A model generated the notes under the pieces. The model did no database searches. It was not told where the DNA came from and saw only the letters and a list, made by a program, of their open reading frames with translations. Shown piece after piece: positions 11,995 to 21,614 of a stretch of DNA of 64,000 bases. The translations under genes were made by a program, and so were the position numbers. Position 1 is the stretch's first letter; each line of letters opens with the position of its first letter. Source of the DNA: Dysidea avara. Taxonomy: Eukaryota; Porifera; Demospongiae; Dictyoceratida; Dysideidae. Location: NCBI RefSeq assembly GCF_963678975.1, contig NC_089284.1, positions 2,632,001 through 2,696,000 of the forward strand. Direction: 5' to 3'.

Positions 11995-12060
11995 TAAATA
12001 ACTTATGCTTGGTAAAAAAAAAAGTTGTCCGTGGATTGGGCTAGGGTGGCACGATATTGT

Positions 12061-12348
12061 AATGCACTTATCAAAGTTTTGCCCCACCTACCCCCGTGCG
12101 GGCAAGGAGGGGACATAGGAGGGGATTTGACCAAATTCTAAGTCTAATCCCCCCACCCTGGGGCAAATTTGGAGGTCTAATCCCCCTCCTATGAGGCCAC
12201 CATCCATCAGATTTCTCAATCTTTTATTACAAGCATAGATCAAAGCCCCCACCCCCGGGGCTGAATTTTTTTGTCTAATCCCCTCGTTATGCCTCTCATT
12301 TGCCCGCATGGGGGTAGGTGGGGCAAAACTTTGATAGGTGCATAAGTC
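12061..12348. mobile_element. Terminal-inverted-repeat element, GC-rich arms
   Basis: The left arm ATGCACTTATCAAAGTTTTG with GCCCCACCTACCCCC matches the reverse complement of the right arm ending in TTTGATAGGTGCATAAG. The arms are about 45 bp. The interior is non-coding and pyrimidine-rich, with repeated TCTAATCCCC phrases. No transposase was seen. Confidence 0.65.
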
Positions 12349-12667
12349 CAGGCACAAGTTGACTCCCTGTTTCTCATCACCCTCCAGCATCATGTGCCTC
12401 GCACCTCATTGCTTATAATTTATCACGTGTTTCGAAAGATAGCTAGCTAGGTCCTAAGAAAAACGTTTCTTTCTGCTCAGGCCAGAAATTAAGGCGCGGT
12501 AGCTGAGTCAGTGCATGCAAGCATAAACTAAATACCGGTAGTGACAGATATGGCTAATCTAATTATGATCGTCCGCCCGCCCGCCCACATCAAAACTAGT
12601 GGTGCATACATGATAAACTAGTGGTTTACTTTGCCTGGCCTACATATAAAGGTCATTTTCTTCGATC

Positions 12668-13609
12668 ATGGCAGCTTTTAAACATAAAGGCTGTATAGTG
12701 ACTGCTGTAGTTATCATTGTTTTAATATATCTACCTGGTCTTAGCAATGGAAATCATCTGGAGCGAGCAGCGTTGACGGAACTCACAGAGCTGCTAGCGA
12801 TAAATCAAGAGAGCGGCGCTCCTGCACCACATCTAAATCTGGAATGCGTAACTGAGCACTGTCTTGCACCATCACTTGCCTGCGTGGAGAATAGCAATTG
12901 TCGTGAGTCTATAAATTGTGCCAAGGATTGTATGCAAGCCTGGGACAATGACACCACCAAACAGAAGTTGCATATTCAGAACTGCACCAACATTTGCGCG
13001 TTCAGCTATGCTGATGAGGTGTATGAGAAACTAATGAGCTGTTACACAAACTACGGATGCATCTCTTTTCCGCCCATTCCTCGTATGTGCCTTGCAAATG
13101 ACAGTATTGTGCCATTGAAACAGCTGACAATCAAGAATCTTGCTGAGCAGTCATGGTGGGTTGTAAAAGGGTTAAATGAAGTTTACGACTGCTATCCATG
13201 TCAAACCATACAGTTTACTCAAATAAACTCGACGTTGTGGGATTACATACCCCAGTATGAAGTTTATCTACGCAATGGTAGTTTGGAGTCAATCACTCAA
13301 CATTTACCTATACCAAATCAACCACCCAACAGTAAGAATATCACATTTGTTTATCACGATGTTGGTCTGAAGCACAGTGAGACTTGGTGGCTACTGAATG
13401 AAGCCGACGATAAGTCTTGGCTTGCAATGTACTACTGTGGTAACACTCTACAGTGGTACTATGAGGGTGCATTAGTATTTGCACGTAGCCGTACACTGAG
13501 TGATAATTTCTACCAGAGCATTTCTAGTACCTACAAGTCAGTCTTAGGAGTTGATTTCTCCCAGTTTTGCAGTGTATACAATTCTGAAGATTGTCCTAAA
13601 AGGGTGTAG
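12668..13609 (+). CDS. Secreted VDE-like lipocalin protein 1 (violaxanthin de-epoxidase family)
   Basis: Intronless, 313 residues. A hydrophobic signal segment spans about residues 9-28 (IVTAVVIIVLIYLPG). A Cys-rich domain follows, with Cys at 60, 65, 72, 78, 84, 88, 106, 110, 125, 131 and 141. This spacing is that of the N-terminal domain of plant and algal violaxanthin de-epoxidase. Residues about 160-300 form the lipocalin part: WWVVKGLNEVYDCYPC parallels the plant WYITSGLNPTFDAFDC, and MYYCGNTLQWYYEGALV parallels VYYRGRNDAWDGYGGAVV. The C-terminal Glu-rich tail of plant VDE is absent. Several N-glycosylation sites (NCT, NST, NGS, NIT) fit secretion. Plant VDE reduces xanthophyll epoxides. 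The substrate here is unknown and activity is not assured. It lies in tandem with the next copy. The ATG is the only one ahead of the signal segment. AATAAA is at 13866. Confidence 0.85.
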   Translation: MAAFKHKGCIVTAVVIIVLIYLPGLSNGNHLERAALTELTELLAINQESGAPAPHLNLECVTEHCLAPSLACVENSNCRESINCAKDCMQAWDNDTTKQKLHIQNCTNICAFSYADEVYEKLMSCYTNYGCISFPPIPRMCLANDSIVPLKQLTIKNLAEQSWWVVKGLNEVYDCYPCQTIQFTQINSTLWDYIPQYEVYLRNGSLESITQHLPIPNQPPNSKNITFVYHDVGLKHSETWWLLNEADDKSWLAMYYCGNTLQWYYEGALVFARSRTLSDNFYQSISSTYKSVLGVDFSQFCSVYNSEDCPKRV

Positions 13610-13945
13610 ATAGACATACGTAGACATCTGTACAGATACTTTCATTATAATAGGTTGCATATACATGGTTGTATGTAATATGTAGACCATATATTTCTGT
13701 TGATAAATTATGTATATTGCTACATTCTCAGAAACTCGCTGTTTTTATTTTTGTAAGCAGTGCCAAATATGACACTATAGCTACTACTATATTGTGGAAA
13801 AAATTAGTAAATTCATTTTCTGTGCCGTGCACTTGCTATAAATGCATTTGGAGTTCATGCTGAGCAATAAAAATATCACAATTATGCAACGTATCCTTTA
13901 CCAACACAGAGCATCTTTTCTATACATAACTATATACACTATCAA
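13610..13945. other. 3' region of VDE-like gene 1
   Basis: Contains a polyadenylation-like AATAAA at 13866-13871. No other feature was recognised. Confidence 0.45.
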
Positions 13946-14155
13946 TTAGACATTAAGAATTTCTTCTGGAATCGTTTCATCACAAACTTTACTGTTCCAC
14001 CAATCCACACTAACTTCACTATCTCTAGCAACTGCATCAACAATCAGCTTGCTATGACCCATGGTCACCAGTCTACGGGCCGCACTTGTTGCCAAAAGCG
14101 AGACCCTGAACACCACCACACTATTTTCTATTTTGTACCTCTGACACTGCACAAT
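13946..14155 (-). CDS. Possible terminal exon of an unrecognised minus-strand gene
   Basis: A minus-strand frame of 69 codons ends at 13946 and is preceded by a TTTGCAG-type acceptor just above 14155. The predicted residues include YKIENSVVVFRVSLL, LVTMGHSKLIVDAV and SVDWWNSKVCDETIPEE, a mix that looks coding rather than random. No family was recognised and no upstream exon was found between this point and the next gene. It could be a 3' exon, a gene fragment, or chance. Confidence 0.3.
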   Translation of the reverse strand: MVQCQRYKIENSVVVFRVSLLATSAARRLVTMGHSKLIVDAVARDSEVSVDWWNSKVCDETIPEEILNV

Positions 14156-14629
14156 CTGCAAATTGTATACATGCACTGGTGTGTAAAGCAATCAGTAGCT
14201 ATACTAAATAAAGCAATAAAAGGATAAATAACCGGAACTACAAGGTGTCATCAGCATCAAAGCTGCATGCTACTACACAGTAAAAATAAGTAGTGATTTT
14301 TAGTGACTGTCCGGCACTAGTGATATTTATACTGCGTAGCTTCCATGCACATTTTCTACATATGATGAATGTCTATCTCCTGCTGAAAATTGTATAGTAA
14401 TCAATGTGCTCCAAGTGCTGATGCTTGCAATGTGCACAAGCAAGTGGAGGGAGCTATCTGCACGCATGAGCCAGTTTTTTTCTTTGTGGTGACCTTTAAC
14501 GACTGGCCGTACAAAAAAAAATTTAATTAACTAGCTTGCGGCGTTGTGTAGTACGTGCACATAATGAACTCTGTTGTGACGTCATTGATGGACTTTCTCT
14601 GTGTAGGTGGAGCATCCCGAGTCCGCAAA

Positions 14630-15484
14630 ATGAGTTCTTGGCGTGCGTATATTATTGCAGTTACTATTATATCTACTGCAGCGGCCCTGGATAATCCGTT
14701 TGCCTCAACAAATGTTAGCCTGGCCTGTCTCTCAGAGCACTGCTTAACCAGCATGGTGGAGTGTCAAGCTAACAAGATCTGTCGTGAGTCCATCTCGTGC
14801 AATGCCAAGTGTTTAGATAAGTGGGACGAGGACAAAACTAAGGAGAAAATTCAAGTTCAGAATTGCTCAAACATATGTCAGTTTTCATACTATGACAAAA
14901 CTGTTGACAAGTTCATGAGCTGTGTGACCAAACACAATTGCATTACCCTTCCACTGATACCAAACACATGCCGAACATCCATTGTGAAACCAGCAAAGCA
15001 GCTCTCAGTGAAGGACACTGAAGGTGATTGGTGGGTAGTCCGTGGATACCACCCAGTCTATGATTGTTACCCATGCCAGCATCCTCATTTTCAAGCAATA
15101 AATGAAACTTCTTGGGAATATGCTCCTACATACGTGGTACCCCTTGCCAATGGCAGCCATGCAGTCATTTCACAGAAATTTGCAATGCCGGTAGCACCAG
15201 CTGGGCAGAATATTTCCTTCCATTACCATGATGCAGGGCTGCTCCACTATGAGACATGGTGGTTACTGGATAAAGCTGATGATGGTTCATTTGTGACTGT
15301 TTATTACTGTGGGAACACCATGAACTGGAACTATGAAGGTGCTCTTGTGATGTCACGCAATACTAGTCTCTCCAATGATGCATACACTAAGATAGCAGCA
15401 TCTTACAAAGCTACTGTTGGTCTTGACTTTTCAGAGTTTTGTGTTGATGATGTCATAAACTGTAATGATGTTAAATACAATTAA
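14630..15484 (+). CDS. Secreted VDE-like lipocalin protein 2
   Basis: A tandem paralogue of the gene at 12668, also intronless, 284 residues from the chosen ATG. That ATG was preferred because it is followed at once by a signal peptide (SSWRAYIIAVTIISTAAA). The in-frame ATG at 14555 would put 25 extra polar residues before it. The Cys pattern is repeated (CLSEHC, CQANKIC, CNAKC, NCSNIC, CVTKHNC), and so are the lipocalin blocks WWVVRGYHPVYDCYPC, YHDAGLLHYETWWLL and VYYCGNTMNWNYEGALV. The two proteins are clearly related across their length, with divergent N- and C-termini, indicating an older tandem duplication. Residues about 20-120 are the Cys-rich domain and about 130-270 the barrel. An ATTAAA at about 15527 may serve polyadenylation. 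Function beyond the family name is unknown. Confidence 0.85.
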   Translation: MSSWRAYIIAVTIISTAAALDNPFASTNVSLACLSEHCLTSMVECQANKICRESISCNAKCLDKWDEDKTKEKIQVQNCSNICQFSYYDKTVDKFMSCVTKHNCITLPLIPNTCRTSIVKPAKQLSVKDTEGDWWVVRGYHPVYDCYPCQHPHFQAINETSWEYAPTYVVPLANGSHAVISQKFAMPVAPAGQNISFHYHDAGLLHYETWWLLDKADDGSFVTVYYCGNTMNWNYEGALVMSRNTSLSNDAYTKIAASYKATVGLDFSEFCVDDVINCNDVKYN

Positions 15485-15569
15485 GTTGGTGCACATTGTT
15501 TTTTTGAAATATATATTATGCATACAATTAAAACTGTCGAAGTTTGGAAATGTAATTACCATTACATTT

Positions 15570-16575
15570 AACAAGTACACAAAATATTGCAATTTTCAAC
15601 TAGAGTAGGGACCACAGCACATCAATAAAAAGTACTGAAACAAGCTGGAGTAGTGCACAATATTAAATCACAGTAAAACAATAAGAAGCGTTATCCCTAC
15701 TGTACTCGATACCATAATGGAAATGCACAGATATAACTCTTCTTATTGTTTTACTGTGATTTAATATTGTGCACTACTCCAACTTGTTTCAGTACTTTTT
15801 ATCTATGCGCTATGGTCCTTACTCTAGTTGAAAATTCCAATTTTCTGTGTACTTGTTTGTTAACTTTTTTGTAAAATAAAATTATTGTGACTGGTGAACC
15901 AACACACGCCACATCAAAAAAAAGAAAAGAATTAGTGCTGCATGTCCCAGCTATCAATTATCGTCTGAAAAGTGAAGTACCTATTACAATTCGATGTCAG
16001 CTATGTTCAACCTGTTATACACAGCATTACGTTACGAATCAAGACTGTTTGAAAAGCACCTCTGCAATCAAAGTAACCAATATGAGAAATACAGACGATT
16101 TCCATTACAGAGGGAAGCCATCACGTGCTACCACCAAATCAACACCTTTCGCTGTCAGCAAAGATGAATGGGACACAAAGGAGGACACTGGTAAGTCCAT
16201 GAAGGATGTATTGTATGTACTGCAGTATGCCAGAAGGCACGTGTCCAGCTGAAGCAACATCAAACAGTGAAAAAATCAAGCCTGTAGCCTTGGCTATTTT
16301 CGAGTTACGCTTATCTGAAGGCATAAATCAAGCCTGTAGCCTTAGTTACTCAGTCAGTCACTAGAAAATTCTGTTTAATAATTTTAAAAAAATTCCATAA
16401 CAGCTTGTTTCAGGTTGATCTGAAGGTTTGTTTGGCTTAACCAATATGTTGTCAGGGAAAAGTGAGGCTGGCTTTTGGGTGATGTTTTTTCATGGGCCAC
16501 GCCGAAACTTTTGTGGTGCCTACTATACAATACTATCGTACTGTATGATACTCACTGAAGATGTACTTCTCAATT
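15570..16575 (+). repeat. Dispersed repeat family R, copy A, with a terminal hairpin of type III
   Basis: Starts with a long palindrome. Its arms, about 15570-15688 and 15737-15863, contain AATAAAAAGTACTGAAACAAG-like text and an inner GTGCACAATATTAAATCAC. A non-coding body follows, beginning TTGTGACTGGTGAACC and containing TATGTTCAACCTGTTATAC, TGAATGGGACACAAAGGAGG and CAGTCAGTCAC. It ends near a TACTATCGTACTGTATGATA palindrome. The same body occurs at 18960, 20320, 22856, 34385, 38636, 54785 and 55640. A frame of about 120 codons crosses this copy but is not conserved in the others. Confidence 0.65.
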
Positions 16576-17221
16576 TCTGTGGACAAAGACCTTATAATGA
16601 GTTGGAGGCAGTCACTAATTAATGCAAATGTGTGCTCCTTCTGACCCACTGTGGAATTGTGCATGACCTCTTTGACATTCTCTCTGAGTTCTGTACTATA
16701 AGTTTGTCTTGTGCTAATACAAAAAGTATACAACATAAGGTGTGTTACACACAGTTATTCAATTGTAAATCTATTGTTCTTTCTTTCCAGTGTTATCTGT
16801 TTGCCTGTGACCTGTAAGAAACATTCAAAAATTTCATCACAAAACTAGTGCAAGGGACCACAAGCTATGCACTACTTTAAACTTGTGAACTTCTACATGT
16901 TGGGTGGATCATCAAATCACGTAAATTTTCTGATACTATAGGTTGCTGCCTTTTGACCCTGCTTTAAGGGGCAGAAAACATCTTGTGATGAAGAAAATAG
17001 CATGGGGACTTAGTCAATTTTCAGTGGTTTAGTTTGGTTAGTTATAGTATTTGACTGTGTCACACATGTGATCCATCTTGCTGTCTGTGGTTGGTGCTTC
17101 GACTTTTGGTGATTGGACTATCAGTAAGTGTTCAAGTAATCTGCTTATAGGCATAAAAACTGGTAGGATCAGTTTGACAAATTTTAGCGATTTGCAATGC
17201 CATGCATTTTATAGCATATTA
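16576..17221. other. Spacer without a recognised gene
   Basis: AT-rich sequence between two repeats. No coding frame or repeat border was recognised. Confidence 0.4.
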
Positions 17222-17468
17222 AAAATTATAAAATGAAGTAGGAATCCAAGTAATAAAAAGTAGTGAAACAAGAGATGAACATGGTAGCTATTACAGCATA
17301 GCTCAGTGGGAAATCCCTACTTTGGCATTGAACACAAAATAATTGTTATACCATGCATGCCAAAGTAGGGATTTCCCACTGAGCTATGCTGTAATAGCTA
17401 CCATGTTCATATCTTGTTTCACTACCTTTTTATTGCTTGGATTCCTACTTCATTTTAAAATTTATATA
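17222..17468. repeat. Hairpin element type II, nearly perfect copy
   Basis: A 247-bp palindrome. Each arm is about 110 bases: AAATGAAGTAGGAATCC, then AATAAAAAGTAGTGAAACAA, then an inner arm GGTAGCTATTACAGCATAGC with CAGTGGGAAATCCCTACTTT. A loop of about 30 bases separates the arms. There is no coding capacity. It could fold into a long RNA hairpin if transcribed. Confidence 0.75.
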
Positions 17469-17779
17469 CTAATTTGTTTAGTTTTTTTTGCCACAGCTAT
17501 TAGGGTGACTGCTGTATTAGAGTATCTCGAGTCAGCCTGCAAAGATATATGCTTGTCCAAAATGGGTGTGGTAATCGTGGTTTCGATCAATTATTAGACT
17601 AGAGTATCTTGAATCAACCTACCAACTTGAAGGTGTGTGGTCACAAATACAGCTAGCGTAAAAGGGACGTGGTCATTGTGGTCTCGATCAATAGATTGAT
17701 AATACGTAGAATAAAGAATGGGCGTGATCTTGCAACCTATCGTGCAGTACTGGTACCTCCGTACAGTAGTCTAAGCAGC

Positions 17780-18270
17780 TTAAATAATTTTGTGGCGTCT
17801 ATTATGCTGCTTAAAGAAAGTGTTGATATGGAAATTAACGCCTCAATATGGTTTCGTTGGATAAAGAAGAAGACAAGCAGCCTGATTGAAGATAAAAGAA
17901 AAGACAAGGAGCACAGGGTGTACACTCGTTGGAACCCCATAAGGCACATCCCACCGGTAAGTTTGATGTTGTGGCGTAAAATGGTGACCGTGTGCTGCTT
18001 CGTTTGGGCTCTAGGCTTGCGACTGTGGTCAGTGAGTGAGACGAAATTTAGAGTTTTGACGATTTAAAAAAATTCTATATCCGGATGCCAGTATGCATTT
18101 TCTTGTTTTTAACGCTACATTTGATGTTAGATGGACTACTATTATTCCATTAAGGTGATTTTCTTCGCATAAGAAATTTCTAAGCTGATTGTTAAAGGCT
18201 GTATTTTGGGTGGCATGCGTCATTTCGGGGGATTCCTACTTAAACAGTACTACCGTACTGTTTGATAAAA
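17780..18270 (+). repeat. Dispersed repeat family T, copy 2
   Basis: Plus-strand copy. Begins near AAAGAAAGTGTTGATATGG, carries the conserved frame NASIWFRWIKKKTSSLIE, EDKRKDKEHRVYTRWNP and RHIPPVSLMLWRKMV, and ends in GGGGATTCCTACTTAAACAG with the ACTACCGTACTGTTTGATA palindrome. The frame agrees closely with copies at 10418 (-) and 27690 (+). That agreement may mean past coding selection or recent spread. No domain was recognised. Confidence 0.6.
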
Positions 18271-18959
18271 ATCAATTGATTATCTCTCCAGTCACTATGG
18301 AAATTGTGAGTAAATGTGAGCATAGATATAATAACACTTACCGGGATTGGAAACAGAAGTTGTGCACATAATAATTTTATATATAAAGTATACTATACAG
18401 TAGGTGGGCGATGAATTCCTTTGAAGTTATCCGTGTTTTGCCTTTTCTACTTCTGAGCATGGCAGACTGCTTCATACAGCGGAAGTTCTTGAAAGTATTA
18501 CATTACTCGAGTATAGAAATAGCTAGTATTTTAATATTGTTGCTCAGAGTTGAAACTGGAGTTGTATTGGGCCATGTCACCTGTAACTAAGTGTACAACT
18601 GCATTGCAACACCCCTAGATAACTAGCGAAGCTTAAGTTAGGCCATATTTGGGCTGTAGAAGTGTTTTATGTGTCAGTCCAGTTGTCTGTCAATTTCGGT
18701 TTCAAGATAAAACTCACTGTGTGTTTCAGTTTCTTTTTGGTACATGTGTTGCCCACACAAAACAACAAACTATTTGAAATTTGGTATGGTGACTCGTAAA
18801 TCCTTCCTCTATGCGCTACTATTATTGATACAACAACACGGCACTGTATTTTCTGCATACAGCAATGTTCTGGACTGTACCTAATGCCATGCGTAGTACA
18901 ATGAGGTGAAATATTATATCACGCAAAATGCATACCTGTATCCACAACTTCCATTTTCA

Positions 18960-19560
18960 ATCCCAGCAAGCGTTAGTATATCTATGATGTAAGTACCCCA
19001 ACTATCAATTACTGAGAAGTGAAGTGGCCATTCTGCTTCATTCTCAGGTAGTTCAACCCATTATACAGTGTTACAAAGAAAGAATACTACAAGAAGTGCA
19101 TCTGCAATCAATTCAGTCACTACAGAGATTCTCATGATAGCCAGCCATCACATGTTAATGTGAATCAACACCTACATGGTAGTGGAGAAGTATTGTGATA
19201 CAAAAGGGGACAAAGGTAAGTCCATGTATTGCACTGTAGCTGCTGAGGTTGGTGAAAAGGCATGTCAAGACAAAGCAATGTAAAACAGTAGAGAAATCGA
19301 CGACGTAGCCATAATCACTAGTCAAGTGATGCTTGCCTGGAGGCATTAGTCAGTTAGACAGTCATAGAAAATTCAGTTAAATGATCAATAATTCTCCACA
19401 GAAACTTGCTGGAAGAGTTTGGGATCACTCCTGCAAGGGTTTACTGCCAAGTTGTCATGAAGGTAAATGAGGCTGGTTTTAGACCAGAAAACCCAAACTT
19501 TCATGATCCTACAATACAGTACTACCGCCGTACTGTATATTTACTATGTTTCCCAAGAAA
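18960..19560 (+). repeat. Dispersed repeat family R, copy B
   Basis: Body of family R without the terminal hairpin. It includes CCCCAACTATCAATTACTGA, GTTACAAAGAAAGAATAC, the CAGTTAGACAGTCATAGAAA tract and an end with ACAGTACTACCGCCGTACTG. It is decayed. Confidence 0.5.
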
Positions 19561-19977
19561 ACCTACTTTGGGTACAGTGAAACAACTGACTAGCAACTTG
19601 TCCTTTCTTATATGGAATTGGTCAAAGAAAGTATTATTATGCTGCATGAACAAATACTTGGCACTGGAAGATCATGATACAAAGACACACCATTGCTTGT
19701 GACAGATGGTGAGGAATAGAGTGGTCTACATGTATGGGACCAGATTACAGAACAGACAGAAAACCAGAAGTACTAACAGGTTATGTTTCAAAGGATGAAA
19801 CGTGGTTGATAATCAGGTGCCTGCATGAAACACATGAAAAATTGCTGCCCACTTTGAACAAACCTAATACATTTCTCGCACCTGCCACACTCTGTCTAAC
19901 ATTATTTGTTGCATCATGGCCAGAGGGCTGAGAACTGTGGAATATAGTTGCAGGTGTAAGCAACCTCCTACTTTTGC

Positions 19978-20131
19978 CATATAGCCTAAATATTACAAAT
20001 GGGATTATTTTTTTGCTTATTTGAGGTTTTGGGGGGTTAACAGCAAAAATTTTACCCTCGAAATATTTAGACCTCCTATACATTGCTCAATCTCAAAAAT
20101 ATTGACCCTTGAAATATTTAGGCTATACGGT
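19978..20131. repeat. Small inverted-repeat element with TATAGCCTAAATATT ends
   Basis: The left end ATATAGCCTAAATATTAC and the right end AAATATTTAGGCTATACGGT are inverted copies about 150 bp apart. The inner text (GAGGTTTTGGGGGGTTAAC, TAGACCTCCTATA) resembles 8592-8790 and 31290-31450, so this is the most complete member of that family here. Confidence 0.6.
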
Positions 20132-20319
20132 ATCCTAGGAACAGTTTGGCATTAACAGTTGTAGTGGCTTCCACTTTGTCGTCATTTAAGTATTTGTATT
20201 TTAATTAAGTATCTTTATTGCTGGTGTGTATATTTGTGTTGTTGTGTATGCATGCTGTTTACAGAGCTCCACTGAAAATCACCTTAAGCTGAGTGGACTC
20301 CCTGTTTAAATATTACAAT

Positions 20320-20860
20320 TACAAATGGTGAATCTTTGCATACCACAACATTGTATCTAAGGAAGAATTTTAAGTGTGCGCCTGAATGTGCAACCTCAAC
20401 TATCAATTATCAAAAAGCTGAGTGGTTATTGTGCTTTGTCTTCACCTATATACACTCTGACCGTTATACATGGAGTTACAAACGAAGAACAGTATGAGAA
20501 CTGAAGTGCCTTTACAATCAATCCAGTGATTCCAGTCACTGAAAATAATGGACAATGCACAGAAGCCATTATTACTGCACTACCTCCAAATCAACACCAA
20601 TGTGATAGTGTAGAAATAAATGGGACACAAAGCAGGACAAAGGTAAGTTCATGATGCAGGCATGTATTGTAGCTGCAGCAGCAGCAAAAAGGCACTTTTC
20701 AGGTCTAAACGACATCAAATAGCAAATAAATCAAGCTTGAATTATTTACCATAGTTGAGATATGGCTGAAGGCATTGGTCAGTCGGTTAGAAATTATGTT
20801 ACATAAAATTTTGTTGTACCTTATCAGAAGTGTTTGTATGTTTGTGTCAATCTGAAGACA
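20320..20860 (+). repeat. Dispersed repeat family R, copy C
   Basis: Another decayed body of family R. It shows CCTCAACTATCAATTATC, GTTACAAACGAAGAACAG and AAATGGGACACAAAGCAGG, then the GGCTGAAGGCATTGGTCAGT tract. No terminal hairpin was recognised. Confidence 0.5.
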
Positions 20861-21614
20861 CGTTTGTGATCCAGCTGACAAATACCAGACTAGCTTGCAT
20901 TATTCTCAAATTTTGTTTTGTGACTTCTTTGCTGTTAAGAGGGAAAAACCAATGTGCTGCTAAAGTTTCTGGTTAACACTCTTGGAGTTATAGTGGAGAC
21001 AGCAAGAAGAGGATTTGTACAGTGACTATATACACAGAAAATAAATTACAGATTCTTATTCAATCGATCATAATTCATGAGTGCAAAAGCTATGGAGTTG
21101 TCTCCATTGTATTCATGATGGACTGGGCTATTAATCAAGGTACGGTTTTTGGCCTAGGTTGTTTAAGCTTAGAAATGGTGATAGTAAAGACCAAAAAATG
21201 TAAACAAACATCATTTGCTTAATGAAACAGAGATTATTACTGTGGTGAAGTGAATTCAATGGCACAAGTTACATTAATTTGATTCTTTTTTTATTGAAGC
21301 AATTAATAATATCTTTGTACTGGAGCACATATTTTTAACACAATGTGATTTATTTAAAAAACAGGCTTATGCAAACTAGTCCGGTTTTTTTTTGCTTAGC
21401 GGGTCATATTTCGGCTTGATTATACCTAAACGGTTCTGCCAAGTTGCTGTGATGGACAGGTGAGGTTGGGTTTTTGGTTGATACTTTTGAGCAGGAAAGC
21501 TCAAAACTCTACTAACACTAACAGTACTACCAAGAGGGTTCATAATGCTAATACTCTTGGTACTACTGATAAGTTTACTCACTCAGTTTCTTTTATTTTC
21601 TCTAACAGCCTCCG
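20861..21614. other. Region downstream of TBL2, repeat remnants
   Basis: Holds remnants resembling the tail of family R (GGCTTGATTATACCTAAACG, GTTGGGTTTTTGGTTGATA at about 21410-21480). Close to TBL2 it carries a minus-strand AATAAA (21597-21592), only about 18 bases past the TBL2 stop, which probably serves as its polyadenylation signal. Confidence 0.45.

Noticed and set aside
15887-16252. A 121-codon frame in repeat R copy A as a gene
   Set aside because: The frame is not conserved in other copies of the same repeat, and it has no known domain.
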